From Streptomyces sp. ISL-100 (GTDB lineage: Bacteria > Actinomycetota > Actinomycetes > Streptomycetales > Streptomycetaceae), in NCBI RefSeq assembly GCF_018614615.1, contig NZ_JAGGOK010000008.1:1-64000 (forward strand): a DNA stretch of 64,000 nucleotides. Reading direction: 5' to 3'. A program made the translations under genes and the position numbers. This document shows positions 39,914 to 47,404 of the stretch, in pieces. The notes beneath the pieces are model-generated. The model made no database searches and was not told the origin of the DNA. It saw only the letters and a program-made list of their open reading frames with translations. Every line of letters starts with the position of its first letter. Position 1 is the first letter of the stretch.

Positions 39914-41512
39914 TTACGCGGCCGGTGCGATCCAGGCGTATGGCAGGGCCAACTGGCCGTCGCCGACGTCGCCCGAGGGCTTCTGTTCGCCGGTGGTGGG
40001 CGGCTCCCCAGTCCCGTCGTCCTGTGCTGGCGGTTGCGGTTCTGCCGGGTCCGGCTCCTGGGGCGGTGCCGGCGGATCAGTGACGATCGGCGGCACGGGG
40101 GTGGTGACCGGCGGCGCCGGGTCGACCGGAGGCGGGCCGGGCAGCACCGGCGGAGTCTCCGGCTCGGTGGGCTTCGGCTCCTCCGGCTTCGGGTCCGGAG
40201 TCGCGGGCGTCTCCGGCTCGGGCGGATCAACCGGCTCCTGCGTCTGGCCGTCCCCGGACGGCTTGGGGTCTGGCGTGGGGCTCGGGTCGGTGGCCGGGGG
40301 TGTCGTCGAGGTACCGCCAGTCGACGCTGCGGGCGCCGGATCAGTGACCACGACCACGCTGCCGGCGCCATCCCCGGTGTGCGCGCTCGATTCCCCTTCG
40401 TTGCTCTCGGCGGGCGGAAGCTCCAGCCCCGCGGCCAGCGCGACGATGTCCTCGGCGCCTGGATCGCCGGTAGGTGCGCTCCCTCCGCCGACGCCCAGTA
40501 CAGCCTGGGCCGCCATCAGTACCGGCGCGTCGACCGGCGCGTCCTGCGGGGAGAACAGGATCGTGTTCACGTCGGACTCGTCGAGCCCGAGCGTCCCCAA
40601 GGTGAGCGCAGCCAGGCGGGGCGGCAGCGGCTCGGCAAAGCTCACGGTGTTCGCCTGCGCCTGGGTCGCCTTCTTCACCAGCCCTTGCTTGAGCAGATCC
40701 AGGTATTCATTCAGTCGGCCCTTGTCCGTGCCCCATAGGACGTACCGGCCGGAGCGAACCATGTTCGGGTACAGCTCCCGGGAGCCGTCCTGCTTGCTCC
40801 ACGTCTCGGCATATTCGCCGTCTCCGAAGATCCGCAGCCCCAGGCGCTCAGCCCCATAGCTGAACGTGAAGATAGTGCTGTCCGGGCCGGTAGCCGCTTT
40901 GGTGGCCATCACCATGCCATCGGAGTCGGTGCACTCGGCTTCAAGGTTGTCGATGGGGTTGCAGTCGATCCTGCCCGCATCGGAGAAATCCATGAAGTCG
41001 CGGGCAGTGAACGGCTCCGGCCCCAGGTTCTTGTCTCCGACGGGAGCGTTCGCCGCGTCTGGACTCACGTCTGGGGTGCTGGCCGCGGTCGGTGCCTGAT
41101 CTTCACCGGTGGCATGGCCCAGTGCCCATGTCCCAACGAACGCCGGCAGCAGGGCCGCAGCGATGGCCCACTTCTTCGCGCGGCCGCCGCCCGCTCGTGC
41201 GGGGGCGGCTGTCGGCTCATGCGGAGGCGGCGGCAAGTCGACGGGCGGGGCGGGCTCGGCGGGCGGTGCCAGCAGCTCGTCGAAGTCCCGGAAGTCGCAG
41301 TGATCACGCACCAAGCGCTCCACCTGCTCTATGGGCAGGTCGGGCATGGCTGAGCTGACCTGTCGCACCGCCGAATTGAAGCTCTGCGGGCTCAGGAACA
41401 GGTGGCGTTCGCCGTCGAGATTGACCACACCCACGTCGGTGAGCGGAACGTCGTCATCATGGGCGTCCGGACCAAGGACGTGGATCTTGATAGGCGGCAG
41501 GGAGGAAGTCAC
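39914..41512 (-). CDS. Membrane-anchored protein with proline-rich C-terminus
   Basis: A 532-residue protein from GTG 41512 (GGGGAAG just upstream). The N-terminal 80 residues are a small cytoplasmic domain (IHVLGPDAHDDDVPLTDVGVV, then FNSAVRQVSSAMPDL). A Lys-flanked membrane helix lies at about 114-134 (KKWAIAAALLPAFVGTWALG). An outside domain (about 150-390) and a Pro/Glu/Thr-rich tail (about 400-515) follow. It is the last gene of the sigma factor operon. The one-helix layout with an N-terminal cytoplasmic domain recalls anti-sigma factors, but no zinc-binding HxxxCxxC motif is present. It may also act at the wall in lysogeny. Confidence 0.6.
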   Translation of the reverse strand: MTSSLPPIKIHVLGPDAHDDDVPLTDVGVVNLDGERHLFLSPQSFNSAVRQVSSAMPDLPIEQVERLVRDHCDFRDFDELLAPPAEPAPPVDLPPPPHEPTAAPARAGGGRAKKWAIAAALLPAFVGTWALGHATGEDQAPTAASTPDVSPDAANAPVGDKNLGPEPFTARDFMDFSDAGRIDCNPIDNLEAECTDSDGMVMATKAATGPDSTIFTFSYGAERLGLRIFGDGEYAETWSKQDGSRELYPNMVRSGRYVLWGTDKGRLNEYLDLLKQGLVKKATQAQANTVSFAEPLPPRLAALTLGTLGLDESDVNTILFSPQDAPVDAPVLMAAQAVLGVGGGSAPTGDPGAEDIVALAAGLELPPAESNEGESSAHTGDGAGSVVVVTDPAPAASTGGTSTTPPATDPSPTPDPKPSGDGQTQEPVDPPEPETPATPDPKPEEPKPTEPETPPVLPGPPPVDPAPPVTTPVPPIVTDPPAPPQEPDPAEPQPPAQDDGTGEPPTTGEQKPSGDVGDGQLALPYAWIAPAA

Positions 41513-41552
41513 GACCGCTTCCCCACGGTCATGCCACCAGATATGGCACTGG

Positions 41553-41942
41553 TCAACTCAGGCGATCTTTCTCTTCACTGCTCTGCAGAATGCGCGCGAT
41601 GCGTGCGGCCGTCTTCTCGGCCCGCTCCGGGGTGATGGCTTCGATGTCGGTGAGGACAAGGTGGCCGCCGCCGGGCAGGTCGATCTCTTGACGGTGGATC
41701 TCCGGCTCATCCAGACCATCGTCCGTCCCGGCGTCATCCCGGGTCTCGGGCGGGTTCTGGGCGTGCTCGTACGCCCGGAGCATCGCTTCCTTGGTGGCAC
41801 GCACACGCGCGGGGTTGCGACGGTTCCCGGGCTCCAGCGATCCCGCGGCGGCCAGCATCCGCTGGGTCTCCTCGTCGTGAGGGATAGGACCGCCGTCCAG
41901 CGCCCTCTCCAGACGCTCGCTCTGGTCAGCGCGTCGCGACAT
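41553..41942 (-). CDS. Small acidic protein in sigma factor operon
   Basis: A 129-residue protein from ATG 41942, overlapping the sigma gene by 17 bases. It opens RRADQSERLERALDGGPIPHDEETQRMLAAAGSLE, then PARVRATKEAMLRAYEHA; the second half has EIDLPGGGHLVLTDIEAITPERAEKTAARIARIL. The opening resembles the short cytoplasmic proteins encoded after Streptomyces ECF sigma genes, such as the regulator beside BldN, but no membrane segment is seen. A soluble anti-sigma or sigma partner is a reasonable guess. Confidence 0.5.
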   Translation of the reverse strand: MSRRADQSERLERALDGGPIPHDEETQRMLAAAGSLEPGNRRNPARVRATKEAMLRAYEHAQNPPETRDDAGTDDGLDEPEIHRQEIDLPGGGHLVLTDIEAITPERAEKTAARIARILQSSEEKDRLS

Positions 41943-42594
41943 GCGCTCTACCCTCTCGTGATTCAACCCGTGTACCGACAACTCTGTTTCTGCCCACAGC
42001 CGCCGTCAGCAGTTCCTCGACCAGTTGTGAGGAAGACTCCCCAGCTGGCATGACCTCGGCAAGCCTGCGCAATGACCGTACCGTCAATGTACGCACAGCA
42101 CCGTCCGTCTTCCCCATGATCTCCGCGGTACGCCCAGGACTTTCCCCGTCGAAAAAGCGCAGGATCAGGACTTGCTGCTGCTGAGGCCGGAGCTTGTGTA
42201 GGTGGGCCGCCACGGCTTCGGCGAGGGCTTGCCGCTCGGCGTACTCCTCGGGCCCCTGGCCGATGCGTGGCCGGTCGAGTTCGAGGTGATCGGCATACAG
42301 CACCTCGGATGGTCGGCGCTGCACCGACCGCAGGTAGTCGAGGGCTGTGTTCTTCGTGATCGTCCTCAGCCACCCGTGGAAGTTCGTACCGGGCCGGTAC
42401 ATGCTGACGTTCTGGGCGAGCTTGAGCCAGACCTCCTGGCTCAGGTCCTCTGCAACGTGAGCGTCCCGGATGTAGAAGCGGACCCAGTTGTAGACGGTGT
42501 CGTTGAGCTCGTCGTACAACGCCGCGATGGCATCGGCCCCGTCTGGCCCGCCTGCTGCGGCGCGTGTGACCAGGGCTTCCACAATGTCTGTCAC
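41926..42594 (-). CDS. Prophage ECF-type sigma factor
   Basis: A 222-residue protein from GTG 42594, preceded by GGGGGAAG. Region 2 is clear (about 30-100): YDELNDTVYNWVRFYIRDAHVAEDLSQEVWLKLAQNV, then GWLRTITKNTALDYLRSVQRR. Region 4 follows (about 130-185): LRPQQQQVLILRFFDGESPGRTAEIMGKTDGAVRTLTVRSLRRLAEV. A short C-terminal tail is extra. Sigma-70 family members of this size lack regions 1 and 3 and direct RNA polymerase to special promoters. A sigma factor inside a prophage may switch phage or host genes. Two further genes form its operon. Confidence 0.85.
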   Translation of the reverse strand: MTDIVEALVTRAAAGGPDGADAIAALYDELNDTVYNWVRFYIRDAHVAEDLSQEVWLKLAQNVSMYRPGTNFHGWLRTITKNTALDYLRSVQRRPSEVLYADHLELDRPRIGQGPEEYAERQALAEAVAAHLHKLRPQQQQVLILRFFDGESPGRTAEIMGKTDGAVRTLTVRSLRRLAEVMPAGESSSQLVEELLTAAVGRNRVVGTRVESREGRAHVATR

Positions 42595-42771
42595 GGCGCG
42601 CTTCCCCCAAGTGCCGATACCGCGCTGATCTTGCAAACGTCACCTGAGCGCGACCTCCACCGCTTCCCCACAGGAGGAGGATCATCTTCCGCGGCGACGT
42701 TGAGGCAGGATAACCGGTCATTTACGGACTCAGTCGAACGGGTTAGCGATACCTGTCGACGCACGCTGTGC

Positions 42772-42830
42772 TATACGGTGCAGCACACGCCGGGAGAGCA
42801 ACCCGGCGCCCTGACCCCGACCGAAAGGCT
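42772..42830 (+). promoter_or_regulatory. Early promoter and leader, AGAGCAA hairpin (small HTH gene)
   Basis: TATACG at 42772-42777 is a likely -10. The hairpin GCCGGG-AGAGCAA-CCCGGC at 42789-42807 starts about 12 bases on, then ACCCCGACCGAAAGG gives the ribosome site for ATG 42838. Divergent from the sigma factor operon. Confidence 0.65.
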
Positions 42831-42837
42831 CACCGCC

Positions 42838-43074
42838 ATGCCCTCGAGTGCCACCGACCACGCACTGATGCGACTGCCCTTCGAGGAGTGGATCTCGCTC
42901 AGCGTTGCCGCACAGCACGCCGAAGTCGACGAGAGCACGGCCGCCACCCTCGCCCGTGTCGGCCGTCGACGCGGCATCTTGCGATCCCGGGGCAAGGGGC
43001 CCGCACAGCAGGTCATGCGGATCTACCCCGGCCCGCGCCGCCCGCGCACCCGCGCGCTGGGACTCCAGCAGTAG
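42838..43074 (+). CDS. Small putative DNA-binding regulator
   Basis: A 78-residue basic protein. LSVAAQHAEVDESTAATLARVGRRRGIL reads as a helix-turn-helix, followed by RSRGKGPAQQVMRIYP and a basic end. It carries the early AGAGCAA leader and faces the sigma operon across a divergent promoter region, a typical place for a lysogeny regulator. It is too short for a normal cI-type repressor. Repressor, Cro-like or accessory roles cannot be told apart. Confidence 0.55.
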   Translation: MPSSATDHALMRLPFEEWISLSVAAQHAEVDESTAATLARVGRRRGILRSRGKGPAQQVMRIYPGPRRPRTRALGLQQ

Positions 43075-43190
43075 CACCCACGCACACGCGACACGTTCCG
43101 CAAGAGGATGCCCGCCAGCCACGCGACCGGACCGGGCCCCTGCTCCGCCGCCGCCTCACCGCGCCCTCCAGCTCGGCGGCCCCCGACCGG

Positions 43191-43223
43191 GGTGTAACAG
43201 ATTTCGCTGATCCACGTACGTAC
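43191..43223 (+). repeat. 33-bp shared upstream element, copy 2
   Basis: Reads GGTGTAACAGATTTCGCT..., 75 bases ahead of ATG 43299; matches 36521-36553 (minus) at 29 of 33 bases. Nothing else is seen in the 43075-43298 gap. Confidence 0.65.
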
Positions 43224-43298
43224 CGGTGCCGGACTGAACACAACCGGCTCCGTCCGGCCGGAACGCCGGGGGACACCTACGAGTGGACAAGGACGAAA

Positions 43299-43484
43299 AT
43301 GCCTCGCGGTGGCTCCAACGTATTGCTGAGTTTCGAGACGATTGCCGATCGCATGGAACTCACAAAGCGCACGGTCCTCGATAACTACAGGACTTGGGAT
43401 ATCCCCGTCGTGCGCATCAGCGATCGCATTCTCCGCGTCCGGGAGCGCGATTTCGAGGCATGGCTCGACGCCCGCACGCAGTGA
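43299..43484 (+). CDS. Excisionase-like helix-turn-helix protein
   Basis: A 61-residue protein. LLSFETIADRMELTKRTVLDNYRTWDIPVVRISDRILRVRERDFEAWLDAR is the MerR-type winged-helix seen in excisionases and related helix-turn-helix proteins. It lies 165 bases upstream of the integrase gene, the usual place for xis. It should bend attachment DNA and favour excision. The reading frame is open upstream to before 43191, but ATG 43299 with AAGGA upstream is the natural start. Confidence 0.7.
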   Translation: MPRGGSNVLLSFETIADRMELTKRTVLDNYRTWDIPVVRISDRILRVRERDFEAWLDARTQ

Positions 43485-43648
43485 ATCGGCGCGCCGGCCG
43501 GGCGTTTATCGCAGCAAATTGAAGGCGGATCGCCGACGGCGCCACCCCCACATGAAGGCTTGACCAGCCATGGCTGCGCCTACGTAAAGTCCAACTCCCC
43601 TGGCCAGGGAGTCATCTACGAACCGATCAAGATCGCGAAAGGCGTCCC

Positions 43649-44890
43649 GTGGCACGCAAGCCCACTGTCTACAAGCGGTGCGACTGCCCCGACCAGAACA
43701 GGCCCAAGAAGGGCGGCTGTGGACATAGTTGGTCCTACAACCGCACGAACGACGAGGGCAACCGCACGCGCGCGACGATCCCCGAGTCCGTCGGGCTGAC
43801 CAGGGCCCAGGCGCAGGCCGTCCTCGACGGCATGACTCCAGGCGTGGAGCCGGAGCCCGTCGAAACGAACCTCACCTTCAAGCAGTGGGCAGCCGACTGG
43901 CTCAGCAGGCGCCGCGCGAAAGAGATCAGCGTCAGCAGCTACGAGACGGCTATACGTCTCCACCTCAACCCGCGCTGGGGCAACCAACGCCTGCGCACCA
44001 TCAAGAAGGCCCAGGTCGAAGCGTGGGTTCAGGAGATGGAAGCGAATCCGAAGCTCGCCAACTCCACCGCAGAGGGCCATTGGAAAGTCTTCAAGATGAT
44101 CATCAAGGACGCGCTCCAGAACGGGAAGATCAACGCCAATCCCTCCTACGAGGTTGACGGGCCCTACGTCGGCGAGTCGACCTCATACGTCTTCAGTGCG
44201 GAGGAGTGCTGGGCGCTCTACGACGAGTTCCCCGAGCAGTACCGGCCGATCCCCATGCTGGGCTTCGCCTGCGGCCTCCGGCAGGCCGAGGCTCTTGGTG
44301 TGTGCGACGACGTCATAGACCTCGACAACAGGCTGCTCACCGTTCGGCGACAGGTACTCAGGACCAAGGAGACGCGCTACCGCCCCACCGTCGTAGACCG
44401 ACTCAAGACGAGCCCACGCCTGTACACGAAGTCGGTGCCGATACCTCCGTACCTCCAGGAAGTCCTGGAGGAGTACATGAAGCGTCACCCGCCGCGGAGC
44501 ACGGAAAACATCCTGTGGGAACACAAGAAGAAGATGGACGACTGCAAGCGCGGCACGGTGCGGGCGTTGTTCTGGACGCCGCGCAAGAACCTCAACTGCC
44601 GGAACCACTTCAACGACGGCGTGTGGAAGCCCGCACTGTTGAAACTGGGCATCAAGGACGAGGAGGGCAACCTTCCGACCTTCCATGATCTGCGGCACAC
44701 CTTCATCTCCACGTGCCTCCAGAATAAGATCCCCGAGCACACCGTGGCCGCGTGGGTGGGCGACTCCGTCGAGGAGCTGCGCCGCACGTACAGCCACCTC
44801 CTGCGGGATCACGCCGACACCCACGGAGCGGTAGCCGCGAGCCTGACTGCGCGGCCGAAGCCGTCGCCAGTGCACGTCGCGGCGGCATGA
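43649..44890 (+). CDS. int: Tyrosine integrase
   Basis: A 413-residue protein from GTG 43649 with GAAAGG upstream. The N-terminus has the Cys/Gly arm-binding type seen in Streptomyces integrases (YKRCDCPDQ...GCGHSW). The core-binding domain is at about 68-165 (FKQWAADWLSRRRAKEISVSSYE). The catalytic domain has Arg in FACGLRQAEAL, the HDLRHTF box near the end, and the Tyr nucleophile in RRTYSHLL. All key residues are present, so it should be active. It is the last prophage gene, followed by a strong terminator and then the probable attachment region. Confidence 0.9.
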   Translation: MARKPTVYKRCDCPDQNRPKKGGCGHSWSYNRTNDEGNRTRATIPESVGLTRAQAQAVLDGMTPGVEPEPVETNLTFKQWAADWLSRRRAKEISVSSYETAIRLHLNPRWGNQRLRTIKKAQVEAWVQEMEANPKLANSTAEGHWKVFKMIIKDALQNGKINANPSYEVDGPYVGESTSYVFSAEECWALYDEFPEQYRPIPMLGFACGLRQAEALGVCDDVIDLDNRLLTVRRQVLRTKETRYRPTVVDRLKTSPRLYTKSVPIPPYLQEVLEEYMKRHPPRSTENILWEHKKKMDDCKRGTVRALFWTPRKNLNCRNHFNDGVWKPALLKLGIKDEEGNLPTFHDLRHTFISTCLQNKIPEHTVAAWVGDSVEELRRTYSHLLRDHADTHGAVAASLTARPKPSPVHVAAA

Positions 44891-44951
44891 CGAACTGACC
44901 CCCGTGCTCGCTGCCCCTCGTGGCAGCGGCAGCCAGGGAGCCCCCTCGATA

Positions 44952-44986
44952 GCGGGGCTGAGGCCGAACACGGGCCTCAGCCCCGC
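44952..44986 (+). terminator. 14-bp perfect terminator after integrase
   Basis: GCGGGGCTGAGGCC at 44952-44965 pairs exactly with 44973-44986 around GAACACG, followed by TTCTGCGTTT. Confidence 0.85.
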
Positions 44987-45107
44987 TTCTGCGTTTCTCG
45001 GCTCGCTGGTCTCGCCTCCGCGCCGGCGCCCTCAAGGACCACCGGATCAGGTGATGCGCGCCACGTCGTTGACGCTTGCTCTCAAATGGGGCAGGCAAAG
45101 GGGTACA

Positions 45108-45131
45108 GGCTGGCCAGGGCTTCGAACCCTG
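45108..45131 (-). other. Candidate attR: tRNA T-arm-like remnant
   Basis: On the minus strand CAGGG-TTCGAAG-CCCTG (45131-45115) has the form of a tRNA T arm and is followed by GCCAGCC, like a 3' acceptor half. No 5' tRNA part is found within 80 bases, so this is not a gene. It would fit the tRNA fragment left by tyrosine-integrase insertion. The matching left end is outside the window, so the call is tentative. Confidence 0.3.
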
Positions 45132-45240
45132 CTCGGCCACCGTGGCGGCATCAACTGGATGGCCCAGGACAGAGAGCTTTTGTCGCAGGTCAGGCCCCAT
45201 CGTCGCCATCCGCAGCGCCCTGGCCCCGTGGCTACTCTGA

Positions 45241-45258
45241 TGGCTACGTACGTAGCCA
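45241..45258. repeat. 18-bp perfect palindrome
   Basis: TGGCTACGTACGTAGCCA is fully self-complementary. A related CCGTACGTACCGG lies at 45276-45288. It lies between integrase and rnpB. It may be an operator or integrase/excisionase arm site. Confidence 0.6.
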
Positions 45259-45317
45259 CACGGACCCGTTTCAGCCCGTACGTACCGGGGTCTGGGATAG
45301 CCCTCTGCGGGTATGCG

Positions 45318-45360
45318 AAAGGGCCCCTGACCAGCAATTAAGCTGGCCAGAGGCCCCTTC
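45318..45360 (-). terminator. rnpB terminator hairpin
   Basis: On the minus strand a long stem starting AAGGGGCCTCTGGCCAGC folds on GCTGGTCAGGGGCCC around TTAATT and ends CTTTCG, directly after the RNase P RNA 3' end. Confidence 0.75.
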
Positions 45361-45363
45361 CGG

Positions 45364-45769
45364 CAGGACGAGTCGGCCTGTACGCCGGGTTCTGTCGCCC
45401 GGTCGCCTCGCGGCGGCCGGGGAGACGGCCATCCATCTAGGACCGGCGTTGCCGCCGGCCTCGTGCGGTCTACCCGCGGACTCGGGCGGGCAGCCCTCGA
45501 TCGTCCGCGCAAGGCCGTCTTGCGACGACCTCTCTTGACCTTGCTCCAGGTGGGGTTTACCTAGCCGCCTGAGTCACCTCAGGCGCTGGTGGTCTCTTAC
45601 ACCACCGTTTCACCCTTACCGAGGACCGAGGTCCCCGGCGGTCTGTTTTCTGTGGCACTGTCCCGCGGGTCACCCCGGGTGGCCGTTAGCCACCACCTTG
45701 CCCTGTGGAGCCCGGACGTTCCTCGGGAAGATCCGAAGATCTCCACGCGGCCGTCCGCCCGGCTCGTCT
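45364..45769 (-). ncRNA. rnpB: RNase P RNA (bacterial type A)
   Basis: The catalytic RNA of RNase P, which trims tRNA 5' ends. On the minus strand the conserved parts are in order: the P1 half GACGAGCCGG at the 5' end, the core segment around GGGCAAGGTGGTGGCTAA, ACAGAAAACAGACCGCC, GGTAAGGGTGAAACGGTG, GTAAGAGACCACCAGCG, CTAGATGGATGGCCGTC, and GACAGAACCCGGCGTACA before the closing P1 half CCGACTCGTC. Ends are set from P1 pairing and may be off by a few bases. It is a host gene and marks the chromosomal side of the prophage junction. Confidence 0.95.
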
Positions 45770-45842
45770 GCCGTGCCGACCATGCTACCCGCCAGGCCGG
45801 CGTGGTTGACCTTGCCGCAGCGTCAGGGTTTCTACTGGCCCC

Positions 45843-46592
45843 ATGCGGATCGGAGAACTCGCCGCCCTCGCCGGGGTCACCACCCGGGCTGTGCGGCACT
45901 ACCACCACCAGGGCCTGCTGCCCGAGCCCCCGCGGCTGGCCAACGGCTATCGCGTGTACGGGGTGCGGCATGCCGTCATCCTGGCCCGGATCAAGCGGCT
46001 GACCGAACTCGGACTCGGCCTCGACGAAGTACGGGACGTCCTGGCCGACGACGCCGGGGCCGAACTCGCCGTCGTACTGCACGAGCTCGACGCGGACCTC
46101 GCCCGGCAGGAGGCAGAAATCCGGCGTCGGCGCGAACGGCTGGCGGGGCTGCTGGCACAGGCCAAGGCCGGGACGCTGCCCGCCGAGGGGCCCGTCCCGC
46201 CCGCGCTGGCCGAGCTGCTGGGCGGGCTGCCGGTCACCGATTCGCCGTCGGCTGCCAAGGACCGGGAGCATCTGACGCTGCTGGCCGGTGGTGAGGAGAG
46301 CGAGCGGATCCTGGAGGCGATGGCTCCGCTGACCCGGGACCCGCAGGTGGTGGCGTTGTACGAGCGCCTCGACGAGCTTGCCGAGGCCTCACGCGACGAC
46401 CCCCGGATCGGGCCGCTCGCCGACGCGCTCGCGGCGGCCGTCCCGGACGCGGTGGTCGCGGCGATCCCGGCAGAGGGGCCCGTCGCCGCCGCGGGTGCGT
46501 ACGGCGAAGCCATGCTCGCGGACTTCGCTCCTGCCCAGGCCGCGGTCGTACGACGGGTGATGGAGCTGCTCGCGGACAGGATGCGGCGGTGA
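45843..46592 (+). CDS. MerR family transcriptional regulator
   Basis: A 249-residue protein. The MerR DNA-binding domain is at 1-70: MRIGELAALAGVTTRAVRHYHHQGLLPEPPRLANGYRVYG, then HAVILARIKRLTELGLGLDEVRDVL. A coiled coil follows (about 85-120). The C-terminal 120 residues are an Ala/Glu/Pro-rich helical effector domain without cysteine clusters, so it is unlikely to be a metal sensor. Its stop overlaps the next start (GTGA), so it probably controls or shares a transcript with the membrane protein. Confidence 0.85.
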   Translation: MRIGELAALAGVTTRAVRHYHHQGLLPEPPRLANGYRVYGVRHAVILARIKRLTELGLGLDEVRDVLADDAGAELAVVLHELDADLARQEAEIRRRRERLAGLLAQAKAGTLPAEGPVPPALAELLGGLPVTDSPSAAKDREHLTLLAGGEESERILEAMAPLTRDPQVVALYERLDELAEASRDDPRIGPLADALAAAVPDAVVAAIPAEGPVAAAGAYGEAMLADFAPAQAAVVRRVMELLADRMRR

Positions 46593-47404
46593 GGGCAGCG
46601 GTGAGGGGGCGCGCTGCGGCGGCCTTCGTCCTGGCGGCCGAACTCGCGCTGGTTGCCTGCCTGCTGGCCGGCATTGACGTGCCCCGTGCGGTGATCGTCG
46701 CAGCCGAGGTACTGGTGCTCGCGGCGCTGGTGTGGCAGGCGCTTCGCGTGTGGCGGCTGTACGTCGGTGGGGGCTGGGCGGCGGTGCGGGCCGCCGCCCC
46801 GGTGCGGGCAGTGCGGCTCGTCGGGCACGAGCTGCGGGCGCTGCACAGCCTCGCGCTGTGGGTGGCACGGCGGCGGCACGGGGTCGGGCCGGGGGCCTAC
46901 GCGGCGCCGTACACCGGGCCGCAGACAGCGATGATGTACGGGCTCCTCTTCGTCGCCGTCGTCGAGACCGTGATGCTGGCGCTGCTTATTCCGTGGCCGC
47001 TGGTGCACCAGATCGTGCTGTTCCTGGACGTCTACACGATCGTCCAGATCCTCGGCCTGCACGCCGGCTGCGTGACCCGGCCGCATGTTGTCGGCACGGA
47101 CGGGTCGCTGCGGATCCGGTACGGCGGGTTCTACGACGTCCGCGTGCCGGCTGCCGCGATAGGGACCGTACGCGTCGAACGCCGCTACACCGACGCCAAG
47201 GAGACCGGCGTCCTCGGCCTTGGCGTGGGCGGGCAGACGAGCGTGCGGCTGGAACTGACCCGGCCCGTCGCCTACCTCCGGCCGCTCGGGGCGCGCCGCG
47301 AGGCGCGGGTCGTACGCTTCCACGCCGACGACCCGGTCGCGCTCGTCGCCGCCGTCACGCGGGGGCGAACACCACCTTCGCCGACCCCGGGTCCGCCTGC
47401 GTGA
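46589..47404 (+). CDS. Membrane protein coupled to MerR regulator
   Basis: A 271-residue protein from GTG 46589. Membrane helices lie at about 10-28, 32-50, 112-133 and 136-152. After these is a cytoplasmic beta-rich domain (about 165-255: LRIRYGGFYDVRVPAAAIGTVRVERRY, VRLELTRPVAYLRPLG) of a pleckstrin-like kind. The function is not known to me; similar proteins are conserved beside MerR genes in Streptomyces, as far as I recall. Its 3' end overlaps the convergent RNB gene by 50 bases. Confidence 0.65.
   Translation: MRAAVRGRAAAAFVLAAELALVACLLAGIDVPRAVIVAAEVLVLAALVWQALRVWRLYVGGGWAAVRAAAPVRAVRLVGHELRALHSLALWVARRRHGVGPGAYAAPYTGPQTAMMYGLLFVAVVETVMLALLIPWPLVHQIVLFLDVYTIVQILGLHAGCVTRPHVVGTDGSLRIRYGGFYDVRVPAAAIGTVRVERRYTDAKETGVLGLGVGGQTSVRLELTRPVAYLRPLGARREARVVRFHADDPVALVAAVTRGRTPPSPTPGPPA

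Noticed and set aside
43191..43299. Longer excisionase starting upstream, including the GVTDFAD segment
   Set aside because: The frame is open but has no start codon near the segment, while ATG 43299 has a ribosome site and matches the usual family length.
45108..45180. A complete tRNA gene near the integrase
   Set aside because: Only a T-arm-like part is present; no matching 5' acceptor, D arm or anticodon arm was found.
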